Counted from the first letter of the stretch, positions 6,853-16,536 are shown. The stretch: 64,000 bases of DNA from an uncultured Prevotellaceae bacterium (GCA_900316475.1 ONDA01000006.1:1-64000); one strand, 5' to 3'. The notes: generated by a model not told the origin, from the sequence alone. Translations and numbers: made by a program.

Positions 6853-7782
6853 ATGAATCAGAACAGACTTCAGGCTCACGGAGCCATCCTCATGGCCAAC
6901 ACCATCTTCGGTCTTGGCGTTCCCGTTACGAAACTGCTACTCGACGACTGGGTGTCACCGATGACCTATATGGCAACGCGCAGCCTCGGTGCCGCCATCG
7001 TGTTCTGGATAATCGCCTCGCTGATGAAGCCCGAACCGGTGGAGCGTCGCGACCTGGTTGTCATCATGCTCGGCGGACTGATGGGCTTCGTGGTGTCTCA
7101 GACGCTGACGGCATGGTCGCTCGACTACACCAGTCCCGTCTACTTCTCGCTCATTGCCACGCTGACCCCGGTGGCCGTCATGCTGACGGCCGCCCTGTTC
7201 ATCGGCGAACGCATCACGGGCATCAAGTTCCTCGGCGTGCTGCTAGGCATAGCGGGCGCCGTGCTGATGGTAGTCATGGGGCAGACCTCGGGCAACGGTA
7301 CGAACGACGTGCTGGGCATCATACTGGCCATACTGAGCGTGCTGACATGGGCAATCTACATGATTATCACCCGCAAGGTGGCCCAGAAGTACTCGCCTGT
7401 GACACAGATGAAATACGTCTTCCTGATATCGGCCATCGTCACCGTACCCATAGCCTGGCCCGAACTGGCCGACCAGCGGCTGTACTCGGCAGCCACCTTC
7501 GGCTGGGACGGTGCCTTGGAGATGGCCTTCATCGTGCTGATGGCCACCGTCTTAGGCTACTTCCTCATACCCTTCGCCATGCGCTGGCTCAGTGCGACGA
7601 CGGTGAGCATCTATACCAATCTGCAGCCGATGGTAGCCTCGTTTGTGGCCATCATCATCGGCCAGGACCAGCTGACGTGGGACAAGCCCGTAGCCGCCCT
7701 GCTGGTTTTGCTCAGCGCCTACATCGTGACGGTGGTCTCATCGGACGACGAAAGCAGGAAAACAGGGAAAAAACAAAAATGA
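6853..7782 (+). CDS. DMT-superfamily (EamA) transporter
   Basis: 309 residues with about ten hydrophobic spans and two EamA repeats. The first ends near GIKFLGVLLGIAGAVLMV and the second near KPVAALLVLLSAYIVTVV. The AxxFGxxxPxTK-like start (ANTIFGLGVPVTKLL) and the TLTPVAVMLTAALFIGERITG signature are typical. These inner-membrane carriers export or import metabolites such as amino acids, but the substrate cannot be read from sequence. It is a single gene with its own promoter, transcribed away from nspC. Confidence 0.88.
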   Translation: MNQNRLQAHGAILMANTIFGLGVPVTKLLLDDWVSPMTYMATRSLGAAIVFWIIASLMKPEPVERRDLVVIMLGGLMGFVVSQTLTAWSLDYTSPVYFSLIATLTPVAVMLTAALFIGERITGIKFLGVLLGIAGAVLMVVMGQTSGNGTNDVLGIILAILSVLTWAIYMIITRKVAQKYSPVTQMKYVFLISAIVTVPIAWPELADQRLYSAATFGWDGALEMAFIVLMATVLGYFLIPFAMRWLSATTVSIYTNLQPMVASFVAIIIGQDQLTWDKPVAALLVLLSAYIVTVVSSDDESRKTGKKQK

Positions 7783-7793
7783 TGCAGAAAATA

Positions 7794-7825
7794 TTTGTAG
7801 AATATACAAAAAATAGCTATCTTTG
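7794..7825 (+). promoter_or_regulatory. Full -33/-7 promoter of the ThiE/TenI-like gene
   Basis: TTTG (7794-7797), 20 bases, then TATCTTTG (7818-7825), followed by the ATG at 7849. Confidence 0.8.
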
Positions 7826-7848
7826 CACGTGAAATCAACAATCGGCAC

Positions 7849-8457
7849 ATGAAGCTTATTATCATGACGCAATCCACGTTCTTCGTGGAAGAAGACAAGA
7901 TACTGACTACGCTCTTTGAGGCGGGGATGGATAATCTGCACTTGTGTAAGCCAGGTTCGGAGCCTGTCTATTCCGAACGGTTGCTGACGCTACTCCCAGA
8001 AGACTACTACGGCAAGATCACCGTACACGACCATTTCTACCTGAAGGAAGAGTTCCGCCTGAAAGGCATTCACCTGAATAACTGTCAGGCAGAAGTTCCT
8101 GCGAGCTACCGTGGGAATATCAGCCGCACCTGTCACAGCATCGACGAGCTTAAAGACAACAAGAAGCGCTCAAACTACGTGTTTCTGAAGACACTCTTCA
8201 ACAGCCAGAGCAACCCCTCAGACAAGTCGACGCTTACGCTGGAGGAGCTGAGCGAGGCATCACGCCGCGGACTGATAGACAAGAAGGTGTACGCCATGGG
8301 CGGCATGAACCTTGACAACATCAGCGTGGCCAAAGAGCTGGGTTTCGGAGGCGTTGTCATCTGCGGCGACCTGTGGAACCGCTTTGACATCCACAACGAG
8401 CTGGACTACAAAGCGCTGATCAGCCACTTCGAGAAACTGCGGAAGGCAGTGGAATAG
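7849..8457 (+). CDS. Thiamine phosphate synthase/TenI-like protein
   Basis: 202 residues, about the size of a ThiE/TenI TIM barrel. Visible family features are KGIHLNN in the barrel centre, the strand ending YAMGGMNLDNI, and a phosphate-binding glycine motif (GFGGVVICGDLW). True ThiE carries more of the pyrophosphate-binding residues, and no thiamine genes lie nearby, so a TenI-like or unassigned role is equally likely. prs follows 30 bases downstream and may be co-transcribed. Confidence 0.72.
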   Translation: MKLIIMTQSTFFVEEDKILTTLFEAGMDNLHLCKPGSEPVYSERLLTLLPEDYYGKITVHDHFYLKEEFRLKGIHLNNCQAEVPASYRGNISRTCHSIDELKDNKKRSNYVFLKTLFNSQSNPSDKSTLTLEELSEASRRGLIDKKVYAMGGMNLDNISVAKELGFGGVVICGDLWNRFDIHNELDYKALISHFEKLRKAVE

Positions 8458-8487
8458 AAAAGAAACAAGTTAACATCACATAGATAA

Positions 8488-9420
8488 ATGGAAAACTCGT
8501 ACATGGTCTTCTCGGGTACAGCCACGAGATACCTGGCAGAGAAAATCTGTCAAAGTTTAGGTTGCCCATTAGGACAACTCCAAATCACCAAGTTCTCTGA
8601 CGGGGAGTTCGCCGTCAGCTACGAAGAGTCTATCCGCGGACGCGACATCTTCCTCGTCCAGAGTACGTTTCCCAACAGCGACAACCTGATGGAGTTGCTG
8701 CTGATGATTGATGCGGCAAAGCGTGCTTCGGCACGTACCATCAACGCCGTCATCCCGTATTTCGGCTGGGCGCGTCAGGACCGCAAGGACAAGCCCCGTG
8801 TGTCGATAGGTGCCAAACTGATAGCAGACCTGTTGAGCGTGGCTGGCGTGAACCGCGTCATCACGATGGACCTGCATGCAGACCAGATACAGGGTTTCTT
8901 CGATGTTCCCGTCGACCATCTGTATGCCTCGGGCGTCATCATGCCCTACCTGAAGAGCCTGCAGTTAGAGGACCTGGTCATCGCCTCGCCCGACGTGGGC
9001 GGTTCAAAGCGCGCCAACACCTACGCCAAGTTCTTCGGCTGTCCGCTGGTGCTGTGCAACAAGACGCGTGCGCGTGCCAATGTTGTTGCCACGATGCAGA
9101 TTATCGGCGACGTGGAGGGCAAGAACGTGGTGATTATCGACGACATGGTAGACACCGCGGGCACTATTACCAAGGCTGCGGACCTGATGAAGCAGGCAGG
9201 AGCCAAGACCGTACGTGCCTGTGCCTCACACTGCGTGATGAGCGGCCCTGCCAGCGACCGCGTACAGGAGTCGGCCCTGGAGGAAATCATCTTTACGGAC
9301 TCTATCCCCTATACCCAGCGCTGCGCCAAGGTGAAACAGCTCTCTGTAGCCGACATGTTTGCCGAGGCCATCCGTCGTGTCATCGACAACAAGAGCATCA
9401 GCGACCTGTATATTGTATAA
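8488..9420 (+). CDS. prs: Ribose-phosphate pyrophosphokinase (PRPP synthase)
   Basis: 310 residues, the usual class I length. It makes PRPP from ribose 5-phosphate and ATP for nucleotide, histidine, tryptophan and NAD synthesis. The flexible-loop/ATP region YFGWARQDRKDKPR, the signature ITMDLHADQIQGFFDVPVDHLYA, and the PRPP-binding loop VVIIDDMVDTAGTI are all intact. It is followed after 6 bases by a small lipoprotein gene. Confidence 0.96.
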   Translation: MENSYMVFSGTATRYLAEKICQSLGCPLGQLQITKFSDGEFAVSYEESIRGRDIFLVQSTFPNSDNLMELLLMIDAAKRASARTINAVIPYFGWARQDRKDKPRVSIGAKLIADLLSVAGVNRVITMDLHADQIQGFFDVPVDHLYASGVIMPYLKSLQLEDLVIASPDVGGSKRANTYAKFFGCPLVLCNKTRARANVVATMQIIGDVEGKNVVIIDDMVDTAGTITKAADLMKQAGAKTVRACASHCVMSGPASDRVQESALEEIIFTDSIPYTQRCAKVKQLSVADMFAEAIRRVIDNKSISDLYIV

Positions 9421-9426
9421 ACAGAA

Positions 9427-9987
9427 GTGAGACTTTTAAGATTCATCGTCGGACTGGCAGCTATCCCCATTCTTTTCATGGCCTGTCAGTCCGACACCTA
9501 TTATATAAAAGGTGAAGCGTGGCAGCTGCCTAACGGTAGCGTACTATACCTCAGCGACAACATCGATGGCGCCGGTCGTCCCCTCGACTCCATCGTTGTC
9601 GCCGACGGACGTTTCTACTTTCAGGGACATGCCGCCGAACCAACCGTCTGCAGGCTCTACCCCGCAGACAGTCACCAACAGGGCATCGTGTTCTTCGCAG
9701 AACCTGGCAACATCTACATTGAACTTCTGCCGAAGCCTGGCTCAAGCCGCGTGTCAGGCACCACTATCAACAACCGCTGGCAGTCGCTGAACGACAGTGT
9801 GGCGAAATACGACCATAGCATCCGCAGTGTCATAGCGTCTGGCAGCGACAGCATCAGTCCCCGTCAACGTTTCGTCGACATAGAACGTCAGTATGTTTCG
9901 CTGACACGTCTCATCAAGGAGACGGCCCTCCGCAACAGGGACAACGCCTTAGGACGGTTTATCAGCAACCACTACCAGGAGAAGTGA
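9427..9987 (+). CDS. DUF4369-type lipoprotein lacking a thioredoxin domain
   Basis: 186 residues starting at GTG (9427-9429), with lipobox IPILFMACQSD. The domain GEAWQLPNGSVLYLSDN...DSIVVADGRFYFQG fits DUF4369, which in Bacteroidetes usually precedes an AhpC/TSA or thioredoxin domain in outer-membrane-facing disulfide proteins. Here the chain stops after the helical linker (NALGRFISNHYQEK), so the redox part is absent. It is probably translated from the prs transcript. It is either a stand-alone member or a truncated gene; the common inverted repeat at 10038-10153 begins about 50 bases after its stop. Confidence 0.6.
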   Translation: MRLLRFIVGLAAIPILFMACQSDTYYIKGEAWQLPNGSVLYLSDNIDGAGRPLDSIVVADGRFYFQGHAAEPTVCRLYPADSHQQGIVFFAEPGNIYIELLPKPGSSRVSGTTINNRWQSLNDSVAKYDHSIRSVIASGSDSISPRQRFVDIERQYVSLTRLIKETALRNRDNALGRFISNHYQEK

Positions 9988-10037
9988 ACGCTTTTAAAAA
10001 CAACGGATTAAGACGGATTATACGGATTTTATAAATG

Positions 10038-10153
10038 AACCACTAATTACACAAATTACACTAATTGGCTACGCGCAGACAATCGGCACCAGCGATAATT
10101 AGTGTAATTCGTGAAATTCGTTATAATTAGTGTAATTTGTGCAATTAGTGGTT
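10038..10153. repeat. 116-bp dispersed-type repeat with 29-bp inverted ends
   Basis: The arms at 10038-10066 and 10125-10153 are inverted copies with one mismatch (core AAATTACACTAATT). A third related copy lies inside at 10097-10122. Just before it, ACGGATTA-type units repeat at about 10003-10030. The element fills the space between convergent genes. Confidence 0.75.
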
Positions 10154-10178
10154 AATAAAAGTGAGAAAGTTCTATTCT

Positions 10179-12611
10179 TTATTTCTGCGTCAAGAGAGAA
10201 AGTTTCACGGGCTTCAGGTTGGGAGCCGTGGCAGTCAGCGTCACGCGACCGGCCTTACGCGTTGCCCGCAGAATAACGGTACACGTACCATTATATAATG
10301 AGCGCTTCGTACCGACAGTCAGTTCACCGGAGTTGATGTCGCCATTGACGACACCGACAATCTCGGCCTCGCCCTCCACCTTAAAGGTAACCTCTCCACG
10401 CTCGGACTTCACCTGACGCCCTTTCTTGTCGACAGCCACGACACGCACATGAAGCAAATCCTCGCCGTCAGCACGCCAGGCATTGGCTGCCGGCTTCTTA
10501 GTCGCCGTCGCAGGACGGTCGGCCTCAGCCTTCAGCAGCGCGGCCTCGCCCGTGGTTTCTATCTTATGACGGGCTACAGCCTTCCCATTCTTATAAGCGA
10601 TAGCCTCCAGAGAACCAGCGACATAGACGACGTCGTTCCAGCGAATCTGATTACGCATCTTGGCGTTCTTCAAGTCGTTCGGCCGGCGTCCCAGACTCTT
10701 ACCGTTCTGCAACAGCTCCACCTCGTCGCCATTGGTATAGATTACCAGCTGAAGCTTCTGTCCGGCAACGCGGTTCCAATGGTCGCTCATGCCGTCGTTG
10801 CCCGTCTGCACGCCATTCCACATCTGGTCGCCCTTCTTGTCGACGACGGCGATATGTACCACCGGCACGTCTGGGCAGAAGAACGACTTCATGTAGTAAG
10901 CCTTCGGTTTGGGTTCCAAGGAGATGTCGAAGACACCTTGGCCCCAGCCCTTAGCCGGCCAGCCCTGCGACTCACCCAGATAGTCGATAGCCCCCCAGTA
11001 GGCCAGTCCGATGACCTTGTCGCGATCCATCTCAAAGAAATTCTGTCCCATGGCAGCCACCGAAGCCTCGCTCTGGTAGAACTTCATCCAGGGGAAACGC
11101 CGACCGTCGCCGGGGAAATACATATACCTATAATTATAAGCCTGCACGTCGGTAATCATGGCTAAGTCACAAGGCAAGGAGTCAGTCTCCCAATTGCGGT
11201 AGCGGGGATGCATGGCCACCGTTACCAGTCGTGTGGAGTCATAGCGGGCCACTAAGGGGCGCATGAGCCGATACATCGTCACGCCAAAATCGTTAAAGGG
11301 CTGGTTGGGGTCTTGTTGCAGCTCGTTGCCAAGACTCCATAGAACGACAGAGGGCGAGTTGCGGTCGCGCTTCACCCATTCCGGCACGTCATGCTGCCAG
11401 AGCTGTTCAAAGGCGACGCGGCCACCCGTGTGCTGACGTGTCCACTTGTCGTACAACTCGTCGACCACCAGTATACCGTACTGGTCGCAAAGTTCTATGA
11501 ACTCACGGCTATAGGGGTTATGACTGGTACGTATGTGGTTGATGCCAAACTGCTTCATCAGCTGCAGGCGTTTCTCGATAGCCCGCGGATAGGCGGCAGC
11601 ACCTAATGCCCCTAACGTATGATGGTTTGCATACCCTTGGAGCAGCACCTTACGGCCATTGAGGAGCAAGCCGCGCTCGGGGGTGATGGCGACGGTGCGA
11701 ATGCCAAACTTCGTGCAGGCTTCGTCAGCCACGCTGCCGTTTTCGCGATACAGCGTCAGCCGGACGGTATAGAGATTAGGATGCTCGGTGTCCCACAGCT
11801 GCGGACTGGGAATCTCAATCTCCGGCAGACGCACCTCGCTGACACGAGAGGGCGTGCTGCGGCGCATCTCGGCTTTCCCCTCGTAGACAACCTTGCCGGC
11901 GGGATCTGTCACGGTGACAGCCGCAGGAGCTTTCTTCTCACGCCCACGGAAAGCCACCTCGGCCGTGATGTTCACATAGCGATTGTTGCGCGTAGTGACA
12001 TAGAGCGGATGGCGCTCGAAATAGAGTTCACGGTTGGTGGCTACCAAGCGTACACTCCGGAACAGTCCGCCCCCGGTATACCAGCGGGAATTTCCCGGCT
12101 CACGCGTATCAGCCATCACGGCGATGACATTCTCCTGGCCGGGCTTCAGCCGGTTAGTGACGTCGATCTCGAACCCGACATAGCCATAGTCGGTACCGCC
12201 AATACGTTCACCGTTGAGGTAGACGTCGGCCGTATAGATAATACCATCGAACTGCAAGAGCAGACGGCGGCCCTTCAAGGAATCGGCAGGCGTCAGGTGG
12301 AGCCGGTACCACCCCTGCCCCATCTCCTTGAACCCACGGCTCGACAGACGGCTCTTGATGTTGGCCGCCGGATCGTTATTGTCGGCCTTCTCGTCGGCGG
12401 CAGGTGCCACCCAAGGCTGCTCAATCTGGAAATCATGAGGCACATTGACCGTTCGCCAGCCGCTGTCGTCGAAAGATTTCTGGTCGGCACCTGCCACAGA
12501 GCCGGCATGGAAACGCCAACCGAAATTCAAGTTCTCCACGATGCGCCCTTGGGCATTAGCCCACAAAACCGTCATTAGTACCAATGACGTCAAAATACAC
12601 TTTTTTCCCAT
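10179..12611 (-). CDS. Glycoside hydrolase family 2 (beta-galactosidase-like)
   Basis: 810 residues with a signal peptide (cleavage after WANAQ). The order is the sugar-binding jelly roll (to about 195), the immunoglobulin-like domain (about 200-305), and the TIM barrel from GLLLNGRKVLLQGYANHH. The barrel holds acid/base Glu430 in VVLWSLGNE and nucleophile Glu515 in FYQSEAS. Further beta domains (DUF4982-type and bacterial Ig-like) make up the C-terminus. It acts in the periplasm on oligosaccharides. The linkage specificity (beta-galactosidase or another GH2 activity) is not decided by the sequence. It stands next to a decayed susD and a propeller regulator, so it was probably part of a polysaccharide utilisation locus. 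Confidence 0.88.
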   Translation of the reverse strand: MGKKCILTSLVLMTVLWANAQGRIVENLNFGWRFHAGSVAGADQKSFDDSGWRTVNVPHDFQIEQPWVAPAADEKADNNDPAANIKSRLSSRGFKEMGQGWYRLHLTPADSLKGRRLLLQFDGIIYTADVYLNGERIGGTDYGYVGFEIDVTNRLKPGQENVIAVMADTREPGNSRWYTGGGLFRSVRLVATNRELYFERHPLYVTTRNNRYVNITAEVAFRGREKKAPAAVTVTDPAGKVVYEGKAEMRRSTPSRVSEVRLPEIEIPSPQLWDTEHPNLYTVRLTLYRENGSVADEACTKFGIRTVAITPERGLLLNGRKVLLQGYANHHTLGALGAAAYPRAIEKRLQLMKQFGINHIRTSHNPYSREFIELCDQYGILVVDELYDKWTRQHTGGRVAFEQLWQHDVPEWVKRDRNSPSVVLWSLGNELQQDPNQPFNDFGVTMYRLMRPLVARYDSTRLVTVAMHPRYRNWETDSLPCDLAMITDVQAYNYRYMYFPGDGRRFPWMKFYQSEASVAAMGQNFFEMDRDKVIGLAYWGAIDYLGESQGWPAKGWGQGVFDISLEPKPKAYYMKSFFCPDVPVVHIAVVDKKGDQMWNGVQTGNDGMSDHWNRVAGQKLQLVIYTNGDEVELLQNGKSLGRRPNDLKNAKMRNQIRWNDVVYVAGSLEAIAYKNGKAVARHKIETTGEAALLKAEADRPATATKKPAANAWRADGEDLLHVRVVAVDKKGRQVKSERGEVTFKVEGEAEIVGVVNGDINSGELTVGTKRSLYNGTCTVILRATRKAGRVTLTATAPNLKPVKLSLLTQK

Positions 12612-12674
12612 CTTCTGTTTGTTGTTTTAGTAGTTATTCTGTTTTCGAAGCCACTAAGTTCGCCATCTTGATGG

Positions 12675-12682
12675 CAAAGTTA
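12675..12682 (-). promoter_or_regulatory. -7 box (TAACTTTG) of the GH2 gene
   Basis: Minus-strand TAnnTTTG match about 64 bases before the start. The rest of 12612-12839 is A/T-rich and shows no gene. Confidence 0.65.
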
Positions 12683-12839
12683 CAAAAAAACGAGAGAAAA
12701 GCAAAAGATTTTCATCTTTTTTATGCCGAAACGAAGGATTTTCCTTGAGCTAAGCCCAAAGCGGAGCACTCAAAACGCATAAAGTTAAAAAAAAAAAGCA
12801 GATTTCGCGCAAAAATAAGGTTAGCTTTTAGAAAAAATT

Positions 12840-13279
12840 TTGCTCTGCAGTTGTTCGCTAAACGAAGCACCACAGGACCAGATACCAGAAGAAGCGGCCT
12901 ATACATCAGCAGAAAAACTCTATCAGAATGCTGTCGCCACCTTATATAATTATATGGGAGGCCATTCAGACGGCGAAGGTTTACAGGGCACCTGCCGCGG
13001 GGTTTACGACCTTCAGACCTTCGGCTCTGACGAGGCTATGTTACCCACACGCGGCATCGACTGGTTTGACGGCGGCCTTTGGCAGGAGATGTACAAGCAC
13101 TCATGGAACCCTGGGAATGAGATCGTGGGTAACGCTTGGAAATTCGCTTCGGCCAATTCCGCTCACTCTATAACGGGCCTGATGCCGTTGACGAAAGCGA
13201 CGGCTATACCACCATCTATCCTATTCCCAGGAATGTAAATACCTTAAATCCGCATATTTTACAAAACAAAAGATATTAA
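12840..13279 (+). pseudogene. susD/ragB-family remnant with a large internal deletion
   Basis: From 12840 the frame reads LCSCSLNEAPQDQIPEEAAY... to NEIVGNAWK at about 13142. This is the mature start and first 100 residues of a SusD-like starch/glycan-binding lipoprotein, with the signal peptide missing. A different frame then reads EIRFGQFRSLYNG...IYPIPRNVNTLNPHILQNKRY and stops at 13277-13279, the classic SusD C-terminus. About 400 residues of a normal SusD are gone, and the junction (13137-13145) also shifts frame. No susC remains upstream. Intact SusD would bind glycans at the outer membrane for SusC uptake. Confidence 0.9.
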
Positions 13280-13292
13280 AATCTTGATTTTT

Positions 13293-13324
13293 TTTGGTTA
13301 TAAGAAAAAATGTTCGTACCTTTG
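13293..13324 (+). promoter_or_regulatory. -33/-7 promoter of the propeller-AraC regulator
   Basis: TTTG (13293-13296), 20 bases, TACCTTTG (13317-13324), then ATG at 13360. Confidence 0.8.
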
Positions 13325-13359
13325 GCGTGAAAATTGCCAATCAAACATACTAAAGCTAT

Positions 13360-16300
13360 ATGTCATTAAAAAGAATTACACTACTTATCATAACGGCAAT
13401 GGTTGCCGTCACCCATCTCAACGCACAACAGCTACGCGCCTCACAGACGCATTATTCTACAGATGATGGTCTGGCGAGTAATGCCATAGCCTATATTCTC
13501 CAGGACGACTACGGCTTTATCTGGTTAGCCACCTGGAATGGCCTTTCACGTTTTGACGGCTATAACTTCTACAACTACCGGACGGGCAATGCCAGCCACA
13601 TAGCCAACCTACACAACCGTATCTTGAGTATGACCTGCGACCATTCGCAGAACATCTGGCTGAACATGTACGACGGACGTATCTTCGCACTTGACCGTAG
13701 CATTGACGCCATTATCAATCCTTTCGAAAACGTTAGCAACAGCGAAGAATACCGCACCAATTACCCATTGTTCAAAATGAGCAACGGAGACATCTTGGCA
13801 TCCATCAATGGTGTTGGCGTCTATAAGATGAGACTCGACAAGGGCAAAACCAATATGCAGCTCATCACCACTTCACAACATACCGTCAGATGCTTCGCAG
13901 AGGGTTATCACGACGACATTTGGGTAGGTACCGAGAAAGGATTGCACCGTGTTGACATTGGCAACCTGAGTATTGAAAGAAAAGGACTTTTCGAGGACGA
14001 AGATGTCACTGCCCTTTACTCCAACGGCTATAATATTTATGTCGGATGTCAGAGTGGCAGCATCTATCTCTACTCCTACGGTCAGGAACCCCAGAAACTG
14101 CGTGAGCCCGATGGTCGCGGTTTGCTAAGCATCTTCGTCGACAGTCATGGACTGATATGGTTTGCTGACACCAGATACGGTATCGTCAAACTTGACCCTA
14201 CCACCAAGATTGAGCGCCATTATCAGCAGCGTGTGCTCGTTCCCGAGCACGACGGCATTGGCGGAATCGTCAATGAGACTAACGGTACCGTGTGGATACG
14301 AATGAATCATGGTGGCTACGGCTACTATAATCGTGCGACCGACGAAGTGGAATATTTCCACAATGACCCCTCAAACCCCTGGAACATGTCGAACACCGTG
14401 AACGCTTCGTGGGAATTGCCAGAGGGCGTCATCTTCATGTCTACCAGCCGGCGCGGACTCGACAAGCTTGAAATACTAAAGAGCAATATCACGCGAACAC
14501 TACTCGTACCCAATGCCGAATCGACTATAGATAACGAGATTCGTGGCATGTTCTACGAAAAGAAACGCAAATTGCTCCTCTTAGGCAATAAAAACAACAC
14601 CCTCTTCGTTCTCCACCCAGACAGTACACGTACCACTATTACCAGCGACTCGAAGGGCACACCCTTAGGACGCACCTATGGCATTTCACAAGATTCAAAG
14701 GGCAACATTTGGCTCAGTTCCAAGGATCACGGCCTGTTCAAGCTTGTCTTTGGAAGCGGCAATAGCTACACTTTACAGAACTACTGTCATGACCCTCATA
14801 ACAAATACAGCCTCAGTTCAAATGCAGCCTATCAGACCGTTGAAGACCGGCAGGGCAACCTGTGGGTAGCCACTTATGGTGGAGGCGTCAACGTGATGGT
14901 GACCGACAAAGACGGGAAAACGGTTTTCTTGAATCCGAAGAACGAGATGCGCCGATACCCACACAACTCATTCCTCAAGGTACGTACCATTGCCCTCGAC
15001 AAAAACGGCAATGTCTGGGCTGGCACTACCGATGGTATTCTGATTATGTCGGTAAAGAACAAGAAGGTAAGCATAGAACGTCTACGTAACTCGGACGAGG
15101 AGCCCGACAAGATACTGATGAGTAACGACATCGTCTATCTTGCCAGCGACAGTAAGGGCGGAATGTGGGTAGGAACAAACGGCGGTGGCCTTGCTCACAC
15201 TATCGGACAAGACTCCAAAGGCACATGGCTCTTCGAGTCCTTCGGTTCTAAGGACGGCCTGCCTTCCGAAGAAATCAGAAGCATAACCTTTGACCTCAAT
15301 GACAACGTCTGGTTTGCTTCAGACCATATCATCTGCTCATATAACCCGGAGAAGCGCATCTTTACCACCTTCTCCAACCTGGACGGTGTAGACGAGACCT
15401 TGTGCTCTGAGGGCGCTGCCATCACCTTGCCTAACGGCATCATCCTCTTTGGTACCCTCAACGGCTACTACACCATAGACCGAAAAAAACTTGTGACAGA
15501 CAACGCATCAATGCTTAAGTTGCGTATCACCGACTTCTTCATTAACGATGAAATTGTCAGTCCACATCTCAATGACTATTACAATTATTACGTTCCAGAA
15601 GCTAAGGAGGTAAAACTACCCAATCACAATGCCAATTTCAGCTTCCGCTTCTCGGCAATGAATTTCCAACTACAGCACCGCATACACTACCAGTATATGC
15701 TTGAAGGCTATGACAAAGAGTGGAAAAATGCAGACAAACAGCGCAGGGCGAATTATTCGGACGTTCCTACAGGCACCTACCGATTTAAGGTGAAGGCTTT
15801 CCTGCTTGACTCACCCGACAAGTATGACCAGCGCACGATTATCGTCCATGTGCCACCTTATTTTCTCCTATCAAGCAATGCCATCTGGATTTACATGGTG
15901 CTACTATTAGCCATACTTATCTTCCTGATGTTCTGGTGGCAAAATCACTTGGAGCAGCAGCAGAAGCATAAAGTCCTGAGACTTGGCCCTCAAGAAATGG
16001 CATTCGTCCATCAGGAGGATTACGACTTTGTTAAGTCACAGTACGATTGGCTTGAGGCTAATTTCTCGAATCCTGATCTGAAGACAGACGACCTGAGTGC
16101 TCAATCAGGACTTAGCCGTACAGAATACTCTGAGAGGATGAAGGAACTGACGGGGCTATCTGTTAAGGAGTTTATCGCCGATTTCCGTATAAAGAAGTCA
16201 ATCATGTTCCTTGAGAATACTGACGACCTTATAGCGGATATAGCTGCCAAAGCCGGTTTCACCGACTCAGTCATCTTTAGTCGAACCTTCAAACAAAAGG

Positions 16301-16413
16301 TTGGCACAACACCTTCGAAATATCGTGAACAGAAGAAAAAGGATAATAACCAGCAGAAATCACAGAACATCACTACGGATGATAAAACCGATGACTACGA
16401 ACTGATTGACTAA
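13360..16413 (+). CDS. Two-component-type propeller sensor fused directly to AraC DNA-binding domain (no kinase)
   Basis: 1017 residues. A signal peptide is followed by about fourteen Reg_prop beta-propeller repeats (FIWLATWNGLSRFDGYNF, NIWLSSKDHGLFKL, NVWAGTTDGILIM and others) to about residue 740. A Y_Y_Y domain (YQYMLEGYDKEW), one membrane span (about 838-860) and a cytoplasmic AraC domain (about 900-990, DLIADIAAKAGFTDSVIFSRTFKQKVGTTPSKYR) complete it. Hybrid two-component systems of Bacteroidetes normally carry HisKA, ATPase and receiver domains between the span and AraC. Here only about 40 residues lie there, so signalling must be direct. It presumably sensed an oligosaccharide for the neighbouring glycan locus, now reduced to GH2 and a broken susD. 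Confidence 0.88.
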   Translation: MSLKRITLLIITAMVAVTHLNAQQLRASQTHYSTDDGLASNAIAYILQDDYGFIWLATWNGLSRFDGYNFYNYRTGNASHIANLHNRILSMTCDHSQNIWLNMYDGRIFALDRSIDAIINPFENVSNSEEYRTNYPLFKMSNGDILASINGVGVYKMRLDKGKTNMQLITTSQHTVRCFAEGYHDDIWVGTEKGLHRVDIGNLSIERKGLFEDEDVTALYSNGYNIYVGCQSGSIYLYSYGQEPQKLREPDGRGLLSIFVDSHGLIWFADTRYGIVKLDPTTKIERHYQQRVLVPEHDGIGGIVNETNGTVWIRMNHGGYGYYNRATDEVEYFHNDPSNPWNMSNTVNASWELPEGVIFMSTSRRGLDKLEILKSNITRTLLVPNAESTIDNEIRGMFYEKKRKLLLLGNKNNTLFVLHPDSTRTTITSDSKGTPLGRTYGISQDSKGNIWLSSKDHGLFKLVFGSGNSYTLQNYCHDPHNKYSLSSNAAYQTVEDRQGNLWVATYGGGVNVMVTDKDGKTVFLNPKNEMRRYPHNSFLKVRTIALDKNGNVWAGTTDGILIMSVKNKKVSIERLRNSDEEPDKILMSNDIVYLASDSKGGMWVGTNGGGLAHTIGQDSKGTWLFESFGSKDGLPSEEIRSITFDLNDNVWFASDHIICSYNPEKRIFTTFSNLDGVDETLCSEGAAITLPNGIILFGTLNGYYTIDRKKLVTDNASMLKLRITDFFINDEIVSPHLNDYYNYYVPEAKEVKLPNHNANFSFRFSAMNFQLQHRIHYQYMLEGYDKEWKNADKQRRANYSDVPTGTYRFKVKAFLLDSPDKYDQRTIIVHVPPYFLLSSNAIWIYMVLLLAILIFLMFWWQNHLEQQQKHKVLRLGPQEMAFVHQEDYDFVKSQYDWLEANFSNPDLKTDDLSAQSGLSRTEYSERMKELTGLSVKEFIADFRIKKSIMFLENTDDLIADIAAKAGFTDSVIFSRTFKQKVGTTPSKYREQKKKDNNQQKSQNITTDDKTDDYELID

Positions 16414-16528
16414 CCCGTATCACGATAAATAGAGTCGACAACAAATCATTAGCGAACAGAAACCGTTAAAGTTTTATAAATTATAAGCAAATATTCAATA
16501 CGGATATCTCACTCTCAACTAAAAATCG

Positions 16529-16536
16529 TACCTTTG
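16529..16536 (+). promoter_or_regulatory. -7 box (TACCTTTG) of rplU-rpmA
   Basis: TACCTTTGCA lies about 90 bases upstream of the rplU ATG, giving a leader that could carry regulation. No clear structure was recognised. Confidence 0.7.
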
